DNA of 64,000 nucleotides from Bacteroidota bacterium (GTDB taxonomy: Bacteria; Bacteroidota; Bacteroidia; Bacteroidales; WCHB1-69): NCBI GenBank assembly GCA_029570835.1, contig JAKPTX010000140.1:1-64000 (forward strand), given 5' to 3'. The position numbers were made by a program, and so were the translations under genes. The stretch's first letter is position 1. Each line of letters opens with the position of its first letter. Below, one piece after another: positions 37,887-46,513 of the stretch. Below the pieces are notes generated by a model that saw nothing but the letters and a program-made list of their open reading frames with translations, searched no databases and was not told where the DNA came from.

Positions 37887-37894
37887 CAAAAATA
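37887..37894 (-). promoter_or_regulatory. -7 box of the rplV-rpsE operon
   Basis: The minus strand reads TATTTTTG (TAnnTTTG). Candidate TTTG elements lie 15 and 23 bp upstream, so the -33 box is uncertain. Confidence 0.5.
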
Positions 37895-38009
37895 GAGAAA
37901 ATTTCGATACAAAACAACAAAATTTTGATATTTTTTTGAAAAAATATTATTTTGCTGATTTAAAAGAGGTTAAGAACGAGTTCCCAACAAATACGAAAAA
38001 AACTGAATT

Positions 38010-38060
38010 GGTTCGGGTTCGTGTCCTCCCCCATTTTTTTTATTTCCAAAAAAAAGAGTA
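38010..38060 (-). repeat. Possible partial copy of the core repeat
   Basis: On the minus strand TTTTTTGGAAATAAAAAAAATGGGGGAGG resembles the left flank of core copy A (TTTTTGGAAATAAAAATAAATGGGGGG). The right half is absent. It may be chance in A/T- and G-run-rich DNA. Confidence 0.3.
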
Positions 38061-38065
38061 AAAAA

Positions 38066-38800
38066 CTAAAATGGTGAGATAGAGATTCCTATACTCATCG
38101 GACTTACTTGTGGTCCCTTTCCGGACTCAAACAACGGTGTCAATTGATACGAATAGAATATTCCCAAGCCTTCCCAGCCAATCCGCGCATAAAAATCAAA
38201 ATGATATTTCATCTTATTGAAGATCTGATAATCCTTATAATCTACCATCTGATTTTTACCCGACAGATCCTTGCCGCGATAGCGTTGCGCAACGGAAACA
38301 ATGGACCCCAATCGCGCTCCAATTGAAAATTTAAAGCCGCTATCATGACGATAACGAAACTCCAGCGGGATGTAAAGACTGACAATATCCAAACGACAAA
38401 TTTTATATGTTGTGTCCATCTGAGGCAGGATATTATACTGCGTAATCCAATTTCTGGAATCGATTCCAATGATCGCATTGGATTTTTGAGTATGATAATT
38501 CACTCCGGCGCCAATTCCGAAAGAAAATGGGGATTGAGATTTCTTTTTGATATCCCACAAGATTGACACATTCACTCCCGGATTAAACTTATTCGAATTC
38601 ACCGCAGCAGGCATCCCCAACCAAAAAGAGTGAAACACGTCAATCAACATACGATCACGAAAAATTTCCACTTTTTCTACTTTGGGTAATGAATCTGTTT
38701 TTGGTCTCTCATAATTCTTTCCATCCAGTAAATTTTGAGCTACTGAAGTCGAAAGTATGACAAACAGTAAAGTTATTGTGATCCCTATTTTTCTTTTCAT
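38066..38800 (-). CDS. Outer-membrane beta-barrel protein
   Basis: The 244-aa protein starts with a signal peptide (MKRKIGITITLLFVILSTS, cleavage after VAQ). Alternating aromatic/hydrophobic strands such as FSFGIGAGVNYHT, FKFSIGARLGSIV and IGISISPF follow, the last ending in Phe as outer-membrane barrels do. It resembles the PorT-like barrels of this phylum, but I would not assign porT. The track start at 38821 lies inside the TATTTTTG -7 box (38819-38826), so the ATG at 38800 is used. It is probably monocistronic. Confidence 0.75.
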   Translation of the reverse strand: MKRKIGITITLLFVILSTSVAQNLLDGKNYERPKTDSLPKVEKVEIFRDRMLIDVFHSFWLGMPAAVNSNKFNPGVNVSILWDIKKKSQSPFSFGIGAGVNYHTQKSNAIIGIDSRNWITQYNILPQMDTTYKICRLDIVSLYIPLEFRYRHDSGFKFSIGARLGSIVSVAQRYRGKDLSGKNQMVDYKDYQIFNKMKYHFDFYARIGWEGLGIFYSYQLTPLFESGKGPQVSPMSIGISISPF

Positions 38801-38818
38801 TGTTAAAAATTTGAAATG

Positions 38819-38826
38819 CAAAAATA
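38819..38826 (-). promoter_or_regulatory. -7 box of the outer-membrane barrel gene
   Basis: The minus strand reads TATTTTTG, 18 nt upstream of the ATG at 38800. Confidence 0.5.
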
Positions 38827-38893
38827 CAACTTTAATTGAATCTATCGATCCACAATAATCATTTTAACGAAATTCTAATCGATTTAGTCTCAT

Positions 38894-39472
38894 TTATTTT
38901 CTATAGAGATCCATTTTTTCTATGTAATCTTTAACTTTTGGGGGGAGGAAATATGTTACTCCCCGCTTCTCTCGTATCGAATTTCTTATCATAGAGGCTG
39001 ATATCTCTATTTGTGGCGCACTAATCATCACTACTGAGGGGTGATTTTCCAATGGTGTCGACTTGGATCCCAATCGCGGATACACATATATTTGATAATG
39101 CTCCAGGATATACTCATAGTTTTTCCAGCGCTCAAAATTTTCCAGATTATCGGCTCCCATCACAATCACAAACTGATAGTCGGGATATTTTGCCGACAAT
39201 TTCTCCAATGTTACGGCAGTATACGAGGGATAAGGCAGTTTAAACTCCACATCGCATGCTTTAAAGCGAGGATCATCCTCGATTGCGACCTGAACCATAT
39301 AATAACGCTGTGACGCTTGGAGAAGACGGTCATTCTTCTTAAAAGGACTGGAAGGAGATATCACAAACCAAAGCTGATCGATATCCGTATTTTCTACGAT
39401 ATACTCTGCTACCATCAGGTGCCCGACATGAATCGGGTTGTAGGATCCAAAATAGAGCGCTATCTTTTTCAT
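38894..39472 (-). CDS. nadD: Nicotinate-nucleotide adenylyltransferase
   Basis: NadD joins ATP and nicotinate mononucleotide to make deamido-NAD in NAD biosynthesis. The 192-aa protein has the nucleotidyltransferase motif YFGSYNPIHVGHL, with Tyr in place of the common Phe, then FVIVMGADNLENF and the C-terminal ISASMIRNSI motif equivalent to ISSTxxR. It overlaps gmk by 4 bp, so the two are translationally coupled. Confidence 0.93.
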   Translation of the reverse strand: MKKIALYFGSYNPIHVGHLMVAEYIVENTDIDQLWFVISPSSPFKKNDRLLQASQRYYMVQVAIEDDPRFKACDVEFKLPYPSYTAVTLEKLSAKYPDYQFVIVMGADNLENFERWKNYEYILEHYQIYVYPRLGSKSTPLENHPSVVMISAPQIEISASMIRNSIREKRGVTYFLPPKVKDYIEKMDLYRK

Positions 39473-40035
39473 AATTTCAAAAAGTGATCTATTATTTCCC
39501 GCACCTCCTTCACCGTTTCATCGATTTGATGATTCACCAATATCAGGTCAAACTGCGGAGCAAAGCTCATTTCATGCGCTGCCTTAGCCAACCTCATCTG
39601 CAATGTTTCCTCACTTTCAGATGCCCGAATCAGCAATCGCTCTTTCAAGACCTCCAGAGAGGGCGGCATCACAAATATTGCCAATGCACGATCTCTGTAC
39701 TCTTTCTTGATATTGAGCGCACCCACAACATCCACGTCGAACACTACGTGTTCTCCCTGATTGAGATGTTTTTCTATCTCGCTCTTCAATGTTCCGTAAA
39801 AACATCCGGAGTACACCTCTTCCCATTCTACAAAATCTCCCTTTTCAACATGCTTTCGAAAATCAGTTTCGGCCAAGAAGTGGTAATCTTTTCCGTCAAT
39901 CTCTCCACTTCTTGGAGATCGTGTTGTAGCAGAGATTGAAAAATTCAGTGGATACCCTAGTGCCAAGAGTCTTTTAATGATGGTCGTTTTACCCGATCCC
40001 GAAGGGGCAGCGAAAATAATCAGTTTGCCGGACAT
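39469..40035 (-). CDS. gmk: Guanylate kinase
   Basis: Gmk phosphorylates GMP to GDP. The 188-aa protein has the P-loop APSGSGKTTIIK, the GMP-binding STTRSPRSGEIDGKDYHF-like segment and GCFYGT. The track starts it at 40056, but the TATCTTTG -7 box (40054-40061) overlaps that codon. The ATG at 40035 (MSGKLIIFAAPSG), about 19 nt after the box, is the likely start and fits the family length. nadD follows with a 4-bp overlap. Confidence 0.96.
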   Translation of the reverse strand: MSGKLIIFAAPSGSGKTTIIKRLLALGYPLNFSISATTRSPRSGEIDGKDYHFLAETDFRKHVEKGDFVEWEEVYSGCFYGTLKSEIEKHLNQGEHVVFDVDVVGALNIKKEYRDRALAIFVMPPSLEVLKERLLIRASESEETLQMRLAKAAHEMSFAPQFDLILVNHQIDETVKEVREIIDHFLKL

Positions 40036-40053
40036 AATAATCGTAATAGCCTG

Positions 40054-40061
40054 CAAAGATA
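40054..40061 (-). promoter_or_regulatory. -7 box of the gmk-nadD promoter
   Basis: The minus strand reads TATCTTTG. Heptad island B begins about 30 bp upstream, in the -33 to -60 region. Confidence 0.5.
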
Positions 40062-40089
40062 AAGAAAATTACTATATGAAGACGGAATC

Positions 40090-40455
40090 TTTTGATTTCG
40101 GATTTCGAATTTCGGAATGAAAAAATGCGGAAGGCGGAGGGCGGAAGGCGGAATGAAAAACAATTACTGCATATCAAAAATGGTATAACATTCCAGAGTG
40201 GGGTGATAAATTGACCACAAAGACAAAATATATTCTGCCCCCCTTTTATTTGAAGGCAGAAATAAGAAGGAAGAAGGAAGAATTAAAGGCGGAAATCGGA
40301 AGGCGGAATGCGGAATAAAAAAAAGTCGAAAGTCGAAATCTGGTTTCTTGTGTATACAAAATATAATTTATTGATAATCAGAATAATACAAAAAAATCAA
40401 ATAAATAAATAAATAAATTCTACCTTCTACCTTGTAAAAGCGTAATTCGTAATTG
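40090..40455. repeat. Heptad-repeat island B
   Basis: The gap between gmk and the S9 peptidase has no gene and is almost all repeats with a 7-bp period. These are GATTTCG x3 (about 40094-40114), GCGGAAG-type x4 (40127-40154), one reversed core element (about 40160-40260), AGAAGGA x2, GGCGGAA-type x4 (40288-40316), AGTCGAA x2 (40324-40337), TTCTACC x2 (40418-40431) and CGTAATT x2 (40441-40454). A short AAAT run (period 4) lies at about 40397-40417. Confidence 0.88.
40196..40243 (-). repeat. Core repeat copy B
   Basis: On the minus strand this runs GGGGGGCAG ... ACCCCACTC, with 43 bp from GCAG to the final C against 42 in the other copies. Downstream similarity continues through GGAATGTTATACC and GATATG. 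Confidence 0.85.
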
Positions 40456-40457
40456 AA

Positions 40458-42644
40458 TTATAAATTCCTCAAAATAAAAACGGTCATCTTTTTGTAGAGA
40501 TGTAACCTGGTGTTTCCACCGTAGATGAAGTGATTTTTATTTGGATAGAAGAATTGTTCATACTGGAAGCCAGCCTCGTTGAGTGCCATGACCAGCTCGA
40601 TCGCATTTTGGAAATGAACATTATCATCGGCGGTGCCATGTATTAACAAGTAGTTTCCTGAAGCTTGATCAGCGAAGAAAATGGGGGAATTATCATCATA
40701 TCCTTTAGGATTTTCCTCCGGAGTAGTTAAGAAACGTTCTGTGTAAATATTGTCGTAATAGCGCCAGTTTGTTACCGGTGCTACAGCGATTACAGCCTTG
40801 AAGATTCCCTCTCCTTTCATCATGGCGAGAGTCGACAGATAACCGCCAAAACTCCATCCCCAAATACCAATTCTTTGCGCATCTACATAAGGTAAACTCT
40901 GTAAATATTTTGCAACGTTGATCTGATCTTCCGCTTCCATTTTGCCCATATTCAAATAGACCTGCTTTTTGAAGTCCGCTCCACGTGCCCTGGTTCCTCT
41001 TCCATCCACACAAACCACGATATATCCTTTCTGAGCCAACATTTGATACCAGAAATCATCATTCATTCTGCGCATCCCGTTCATCACCTCTTGCGAACCC
41101 GGTCCACCGTAGCAATAAATCAACACAGGATATTTTTTATTGGCATCAAAATCAAGCGGTTTGAGCATCCAGCCATACAAAGTTGTTCCCTCTGCAGTTT
41201 GAAAGTTGATCATCTCTTTTTGGGAGAAACCATACTCTTGCATCTTGTTTTTCAAACTTCCATTATCTGCCAAAACTCTCAGTTGTTTCCCTTTTTTGTC
41301 ATAAATTGCATGAACTGGCGGAGTGTTAAGATCGGAAGTGGAAAGTTTATAAAAAGAACCGGTAGTACTAAACTCAGCAGTCGACCAGCCATTCCCGGAA
41401 GAGAGCAGCTGTTTTTTCTTGCCGTTAAAACCGATTACATAGAGGTCACGATTATGGATTCCCGACTCATTGGAGAGATAATAGATCTTTTGCTCTTTTT
41501 GATCAATGTATAGAATTTTAGATACCTCCCACTCTCCGGTAGTCACGGGTGTCAATTTTTGATTGTAGTCCGAAATATAGATGTGATTGTATCCCTCTCT
41601 TTCAGATGTAAAGAGAAACCTTTTCCCGTCTTGTAGGAAAAGCACCTCTTCAGGAATATCGATCCAAACGGATAACTTCTCATTGTAGATCACTTTCTTT
41701 GCCAATTGAGGCAAATCAATAGCAAAAAATTGCATCTCTGTTTGCTTGCGATTCAGCTTCATCACAATCAGCTGATTGGGAACTGCACTCCAGAAAATTC
41801 GTGGGTAATAACAATCTTCATTGGGATCAAAGCCCAAGTCGTACGATTTTTGAGTATTCAAATCGTAATAAAAAAGAGAGATTTTAGAATTTGCTTCTCC
41901 CGGTTTGGGATACTTGTAAGTGTACTCTTCAGGATAAAGTTCTCCCCATAAAGTCATCGAAAACTGTTTTACTTCCGATTCATCGAAACGATAATAGGCA
42001 ATCTTAGTCCCATCTGGAGACCATGCAAATGCCTGTGCCAAAGAGAGTTCCTCTTCATAAACCCAGTCAGCCATCCCATTGATGATATGATTGTACTTTC
42101 CATCAGTTGTGATTTGAGTCTCTTTCCCACTGTTCAAATCGCTGATAAACAGATTATTATCTCTCACAAACGCCACTTTATCCCCTTGTGGTGAAAAAGT
42201 TACAAAGGATTGTTTTCCCAATTGCGTGTCCGCCACGGAAATCAGCGTATCTTTTTGAATATCATACACATAATAGAATGCTTTTGAACTTCTTCTGTAT
42301 ATCACCTCTTGCTCTATTGCCAACAAAATCTTTTTTTCCTGTGCATCAAAAGAGTACTCATCCACAGTGCGAATATTGATCCGACCCTCAGTTAACTCAG
42401 TCAATCGGGTACTTTTCATGAGCGTTTCCACCAACTCTCCGGTTGCAAAGAGGTGTTTGTCAATTCCTGATCTGGAAACTACGGTGTAGCAATCAGAGAG
42501 CGGCATAGATTGAAATCCGGGAACATAATCGGGTCTAAAAGTTCCTTTTTCCCAAATATCCTCGAGTGTAATCTGTTGAGTTTGAGCTTGTGTCCAACCT
42601 GCAAAAATTGCAAAAATAAAGAGTATTACTGTCAACTTTTTCAT
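40458..42644 (-). CDS. Dipeptidyl peptidase IV-type serine peptidase (S9)
   Basis: The exported 728-aa enzyme should remove N-terminal dipeptides in the periplasm, serving peptide feeding. It has a signal peptide (about 1-20, GWTQAQ), an N-terminal DPPIV beta-propeller (about 60-470) and a C-terminal alpha/beta-hydrolase domain (about 490-728). The catalytic residues are Ser in GWSFGGY, Asp in GTADDNVHF and His in NKNHFIYGG. The propeller Glu pair is seen as YEEE. A TATTTTTG box lies about 20 nt upstream. Its 3' end abuts island B. Confidence 0.95.
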   Translation of the reverse strand: MKKLTVILFIFAIFAGWTQAQTQQITLEDIWEKGTFRPDYVPGFQSMPLSDCYTVVSRSGIDKHLFATGELVETLMKSTRLTELTEGRINIRTVDEYSFDAQEKKILLAIEQEVIYRRSSKAFYYVYDIQKDTLISVADTQLGKQSFVTFSPQGDKVAFVRDNNLFISDLNSGKETQITTDGKYNHIINGMADWVYEEELSLAQAFAWSPDGTKIAYYRFDESEVKQFSMTLWGELYPEEYTYKYPKPGEANSKISLFYYDLNTQKSYDLGFDPNEDCYYPRIFWSAVPNQLIVMKLNRKQTEMQFFAIDLPQLAKKVIYNEKLSVWIDIPEEVLFLQDGKRFLFTSEREGYNHIYISDYNQKLTPVTTGEWEVSKILYIDQKEQKIYYLSNESGIHNRDLYVIGFNGKKKQLLSSGNGWSTAEFSTTGSFYKLSTSDLNTPPVHAIYDKKGKQLRVLADNGSLKNKMQEYGFSQKEMINFQTAEGTTLYGWMLKPLDFDANKKYPVLIYCYGGPGSQEVMNGMRRMNDDFWYQMLAQKGYIVVCVDGRGTRARGADFKKQVYLNMGKMEAEDQINVAKYLQSLPYVDAQRIGIWGWSFGGYLSTLAMMKGEGIFKAVIAVAPVTNWRYYDNIYTERFLTTPEENPKGYDDNSPIFFADQASGNYLLIHGTADDNVHFQNAIELVMALNEAGFQYEQFFYPNKNHFIYGGNTRLHLYKKMTVFILRNL

Positions 42645-42664
42645 CTTCTTTCACTTTTAAACCG

Positions 42665-42672
42665 CAAAAATA
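42665..42672 (-). promoter_or_regulatory. -7 box of the S9 peptidase gene
   Basis: The minus strand reads TATTTTTG, 20 nt upstream of the ATG. It faces the divergent uvrC promoter about 80 bp away. Confidence 0.5.
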
Positions 42673-42751
42673 CGAAATTATGTTTGTATATCTTTATGAA
42701 TATAAAAAAAAGGGGGGAAGGACACCTTTCCTTTCATCTCAAATTTAATTG

Positions 42752-42759
42752 TAATTTTG
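42752..42759 (+). promoter_or_regulatory. -7 box directly abutting the uvrC start
   Basis: TAATTTTG ends one base before the uvrC ATG (42761). If used, transcription would start at or within the first codons, giving a leaderless mRNA. No clear -33 box is visible. Confidence 0.45.
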
Positions 42760-42760
42760 C

Positions 42761-44566
42761 ATGATGAAACACAAAAATCCATTCTGGGAAGAATTAAGTC
42801 TATTACTCAAAACACTACCATCCAAACCGGGCGTGTATCGCTTTTTGGATGAGCAGGGAAGGATTATCTATATCGGGAAAGCTAAAAATCTCAAAAAACG
42901 GGTCAGCTCCTACTTTACCAAGGTACACAATACCGGCAAGTTAAAGGTGCTGGTTACCCGAATTGCCGATATCAAAACAATTATCGTGGACAATGAATGG
43001 GAGGCACTTTTACTTGAAAACTCCATGATCAAAGAGCATCGTCCACGGTACAATGTGATGCTCAAGGATGACAAGACCTACCCCTGGATTGCGATCTCGA
43101 AAGAGCCATTTCCACGAATCTATTACACCCGGGAACCGAACTGGGAGAACAATTTAATCTTCGGTCCCTACCCTTCCATCAGATATATGCACACCCTGCT
43201 GGATACACTTTTTGAAGTGTTTCCTTTCAGAAGTTGTAAAACCCTTTCCAAAAACTCGCGTCCTTGCTTGCAATACCACATTAAACGATGCGCGGCACCT
43301 TGTGCCGGACTGATCAGCGAGGAGGAGTATCAGGAAAATATCGATAAAGCCATAGCAATCATAAAAGGGAAAAATCATGCTGTCATCAAGTTGCTCAAAG
43401 AGGAGATGATGCAATTTGCCGAGGCGTGGGAATTTGAAAAAGCACAGGCTATTAAGGAAAGAATTGAAATTTTGGAGACCTACATCGGCAAATCTGTGGT
43501 GGTCAATCCCAACATCACAGATTGCGATGTGTTCACTATCCACAAAGAGGAGGAGCTGGCTTATATCAACTTTATGAGAATTGTGGAGGGATCAATTGTG
43601 CACAGCTATACATTGGAATATCACAAAGCGATTGACAACAGCGTTGAAGAGCTGCTCCTGATGGGGATTGTAGAAGTTGAAAAGCGGAGCGGACAACTCT
43701 CTCCGGAAATCATCCTTCCCTTTGATCCCCAAATTGAAACGGATCTGTTCAAATTCACCGTACCCCAAAGAGGAGACAAGAAAAAGTTGTTGGAACTGAG
43801 TGAAAAAAATCTAAAATTTTACATTTTAGAGCAAAAGAAAAAAGCTGCTTTGGTGGATCCTGAAAAGAATCAAAAGCGAATTCTGGAAACAGTCCGCAAA
43901 GATCTGGGAATGAGCAATCCTCCCGTACGAATTGAGTGTTTCGACAACTCCAACACCGGAGGTGCTGAGCCGGTATCCGCAATGGTTTGCTTCATTAACG
44001 GGAAACCTGCAAAAAAGGAGTACCGTCACTTTTTGATCAAGAGTGTGGAAGGTGCGGATGATTTCGCCACCATGAAAGAGGTGATTGAGCGACGTTATAA
44101 ACGAGTATTGGAGGAGCAATTGCCCCTTCCTGACCTCATCATTGTTGACGGAGGAAAAGGACAACTTCATGCTGCACAGCATGCATTACAAGAACTCGGG
44201 ATAGATCAGAAAGTAATGCTGATTGCCATAGCTGAGCGTCTGGAGGAGATTTATCGTGTTGGGGAACCTATTCCCTTATACATCAACAAGAAATCGGAGA
44301 CACAGCGATTGATCCAGCAGATCCGGGATGAAGTACACCGCTTTGCCATTACTCACCATCGCAAGCGCAGAGCCAAAAAGAGTATCGGTTCCGAACTGGA
44401 TCAAATTCCCGGTATTGGACCCAAGAGTAAGGAAAAACTGCTCGCTCATTTCAAGAGTATGAAAAGGATTGCCAATGCGCCATGGGAGGAGTGGGTGGAA
44501 CAGATTGGTCCCTCCAAATCTTTAATTCTAAAAAAATATTTCAAAAACAAAAACAAAGCAGAGTGA
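42761..44566 (+). CDS. uvrC: Excinuclease ABC subunit C
   Basis: UvrC makes both incisions around DNA lesions in nucleotide excision repair with UvrA and UvrB. The 601-aa length is typical. Domains are the N-terminal GIY-YIG nuclease (about 17-95, GVYRFLDEQGRIIYIGKAKNL), the UvrB-binding UVR motif (about 205-240, AEAWEFEKAQAIKERIEIL), the RNase H-like nuclease (about 385-540, IECFDNSNTGG and DLIIVDGGKGQL) and C-terminal helix-hairpin-helix (IPGIGPKSKEKLL). Two consecutive ATGs follow the TAATTTTG box at once. Confidence 0.97.
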   Translation: MMKHKNPFWEELSLLLKTLPSKPGVYRFLDEQGRIIYIGKAKNLKKRVSSYFTKVHNTGKLKVLVTRIADIKTIIVDNEWEALLLENSMIKEHRPRYNVMLKDDKTYPWIAISKEPFPRIYYTREPNWENNLIFGPYPSIRYMHTLLDTLFEVFPFRSCKTLSKNSRPCLQYHIKRCAAPCAGLISEEEYQENIDKAIAIIKGKNHAVIKLLKEEMMQFAEAWEFEKAQAIKERIEILETYIGKSVVVNPNITDCDVFTIHKEEELAYINFMRIVEGSIVHSYTLEYHKAIDNSVEELLLMGIVEVEKRSGQLSPEIILPFDPQIETDLFKFTVPQRGDKKKLLELSEKNLKFYILEQKKKAALVDPEKNQKRILETVRKDLGMSNPPVRIECFDNSNTGGAEPVSAMVCFINGKPAKKEYRHFLIKSVEGADDFATMKEVIERRYKRVLEEQLPLPDLIIVDGGKGQLHAAQHALQELGIDQKVMLIAIAERLEEIYRVGEPIPLYINKKSETQRLIQQIRDEVHRFAITHHRKRRAKKSIGSELDQIPGIGPKSKEKLLAHFKSMKRIANAPWEEWVEQIGPSKSLILKKYFKNKNKAE

Positions 44567-44582
44567 AAATCCTAATTTTCAG

Positions 44583-44590
44583 TATCTTTG
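44583..44590 (+). promoter_or_regulatory. -7 box of the nucleoside kinase gene
   Basis: TATCTTTG (TAnnTTTG) lies 25 nt upstream of the ATG at 44616. Confidence 0.55.
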
Positions 44591-44615
44591 CCATCGTAAA
44601 AAAACACAATTTAAC

Positions 44616-46277
44616 ATGACCATTGACTTATTTTGCCGAAACATCAAACAGTTTCTAACCGTTCCTTATGGAGCTACCTTAGCTGAAATCATCAAACAGC
44701 ATAATATTGAGCAGGAGTTCCCTTTTTTGGGTGGATTAGTGAACAACAATATCAAATCACTGAGTTATCGTGTCCACAAACCTTGTACCATTCAATTCTT
44801 TGATATACGAAGTAGCTACGGTATCAACATGTATACACGTTCCCTTTACTTTGTTCTCTATAAGGCAGTTCGCGACCTCTACCCTACCGTTACTTTGAAT
44901 ATTTTACACTCTATTTCAGGAGGAAAATATTGCGAATTAGAAAACAGCGATTTCTCTGTAAATCAATCAGTTGTAGAGAAAATTCAGGCAAGAATGCAGG
45001 AGATTATCGATGCTGATCTTCCTTTTATTCGGGAAAGAATACTTTCAGAAAAAGCATTTTCAGATCTCAAATCGAAGCAGAATGGTGACACAAATGAAAA
45101 TGAAATTTTTGTTGACAGAAACAAGTTTTATACCAGCATATATCACCTGGATGATACCATCAATTATTATTACGATCACCTCCTACCCTCCACAGGTTTT
45201 CTTACCATATTTCGATTGGAACCTTACGAAAACGGAGTACTATTAAAGCTCCCTTCTCCCAAAGACGGAAAGAGTATCGCCAGAACACGTGAGATGCCCA
45301 AACTGTTCTCGGTATATAAGCAATTCAAAAGTTGGGGAAAGAAGATAGGGGTGCCCTACATCAGTGACCTGAATCGAGTAGTAGCCAACAAAGGAATTGG
45401 GAACCTGATATTGACCACAGAGGCTCTACATGAAAAGATTTGGGCTAATACGGCAGATGAAATCCAAAGACTCGAAAAAAAGATGGTACTGATTAGCGGT
45501 CCCTCCAGTTCCGGGAAAACCACCTCTTGTCGCCGTTTATCCGTACAACTCAGCGTATTGGGATACCATCCCGTTCAAATTTCCGTGGATGACTTTTTTG
45601 TAGAGCGTGCTGAAACCCCTTTAGATGAAAAGGGTCATTACGATTTTGAAGCATTGGAAGCAATCGATCTTCCTCTTTTTAACAAAACTTTGGTGCGTTT
45701 GCTTCAAGGTGAAGAGGTAGAGATTCCCAGATTTAACTTCAGTACAGGAAGTAAAGAGTGGCATGGGGACACCATCCAACTGCAAGAAAACTCCATCATG
45801 ATCATTGAAGGGATTCACTGCTTAAATCCTAAATTGACTCAATCGATTGATGATTCCATGAAGTACAAAATCTTTGTTTCTGCTTTAACCTCACTTTCTA
45901 TCGACAAAATGAACCCCATTCCAACCACAGATAACCGGTTGATTCGCAGGATTATTCGCGATTACAATTACCGTGGCTACAGTGCCAGAGAAACGATCAA
46001 ACGGTGGGCAAGTGTTCGCAGGGGTGAAGAAAGAAATATCTTCCCATACCAGGAAGAGGCGGATATGATGTTTAACACCTCACTCATTTATGAGTTGGGA
46101 GTATTAAAACCTTACGCTTTACCGATTCTGATGGAAGTTCCCGAAGTTGCTCCTGAATACGCAGAAGCGGCTCGTTTACTCAAGTTTCTATCCTATTTTA
46201 CACCCATCCCGGAAGAAGATATCCCCGGAACATCAATTTTGAGAGAGTTTGTGGGAGGAAGCAAATTTCATTACTAA
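44616..46277 (+). CDS. Nucleoside kinase with TGS and uridine-kinase domains
   Basis: The 553-aa protein has an N-terminal TGS-like domain (about 10-65, TVPYGATLAEIIK), a threonyl-tRNA-synthetase-like second domain (about 70-240), and a C-terminal uridine kinase/phosphoribulokinase domain (about 285-500). The kinase domain has the P-loop SGPSSSGKTTSCRRL and FVERAETPLDEKG. Such fusions are known in Bacteroidota and Firmicutes and are annotated as nucleoside kinase; the preferred nucleoside is not clear. It probably acts in pyrimidine salvage. It has its own promoter box and terminator. Confidence 0.88.
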   Translation: MTIDLFCRNIKQFLTVPYGATLAEIIKQHNIEQEFPFLGGLVNNNIKSLSYRVHKPCTIQFFDIRSSYGINMYTRSLYFVLYKAVRDLYPTVTLNILHSISGGKYCELENSDFSVNQSVVEKIQARMQEIIDADLPFIRERILSEKAFSDLKSKQNGDTNENEIFVDRNKFYTSIYHLDDTINYYYDHLLPSTGFLTIFRLEPYENGVLLKLPSPKDGKSIARTREMPKLFSVYKQFKSWGKKIGVPYISDLNRVVANKGIGNLILTTEALHEKIWANTADEIQRLEKKMVLISGPSSSGKTTSCRRLSVQLSVLGYHPVQISVDDFFVERAETPLDEKGHYDFEALEAIDLPLFNKTLVRLLQGEEVEIPRFNFSTGSKEWHGDTIQLQENSIMIIEGIHCLNPKLTQSIDDSMKYKIFVSALTSLSIDKMNPIPTTDNRLIRRIIRDYNYRGYSARETIKRWASVRRGEERNIFPYQEEADMMFNTSLIYELGVLKPYALPILMEVPEVAPEYAEAARLLKFLSYFTPIPEEDIPGTSILREFVGGSKFHY

Positions 46278-46283
46278 AAAACA

Positions 46284-46321
46284 AAAAACGCTTCTCTAAA
46301 AGTTTAAAGAAGCACTTTTTG
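46284..46321. terminator. Bidirectional intrinsic terminator
   Basis: GCTTCT (46290-46295) pairs with AGAAGC (46308-46313), with an A run before and a T run after. On the plus strand it ends the nucleoside kinase transcript and on the minus strand it follows tRNA-Met. Confidence 0.8.
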
Positions 46322-46325
46322 TTTG

Positions 46326-46399
46326 TGGCGGGAACGAGAGTTGAACTCGTGACCTCCGGGTTATGAATCCGACGCTCTAACCAACTGAGCTACCCCGCC
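46326..46399 (-). tRNA. tRNA-Met (anticodon CAT)
   Basis: The minus strand folds as a 74-nt tRNA: acceptor GGCGGGG with TCCCGCC (one G-U), D arm GCTC..GAGC, anticodon loop TTCATAA, T arm ACGAG-TTCAACT-CTCGT, discriminator A. CCA is not encoded. The anticodon stem ends in an A-C mismatch next to the loop. The features fit elongator Met; a lysidine-modified tRNA-Ile (CAT) cannot be excluded. Confidence 0.93.
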
Positions 46400-46414
46400 T
46401 TAAAAACAAGGGTG

Positions 46415-46422
46415 CAAAATTA
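46415..46422 (-). promoter_or_regulatory. -7 box of the tRNA-Met gene
   Basis: The minus strand reads TAATTTTG, 15 nt before the tRNA 5' end, consistent with independent transcription. Confidence 0.5.
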
Positions 46423-46513
46423 CGAATAATTTTTGAAATTGATGAAAGAAAAAATATATTTTTAAAACCTCTGTATAACCAACAGATTATCAATATTTTT
46501 CATCCTATTTTTA

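Noticed and set aside
43154-43543. 129-aa ORF opposite uvrC (and similar ones at 43826-44182 and 41043-41513)
   Set aside because: All are antisense shadows within conserved enzymes.
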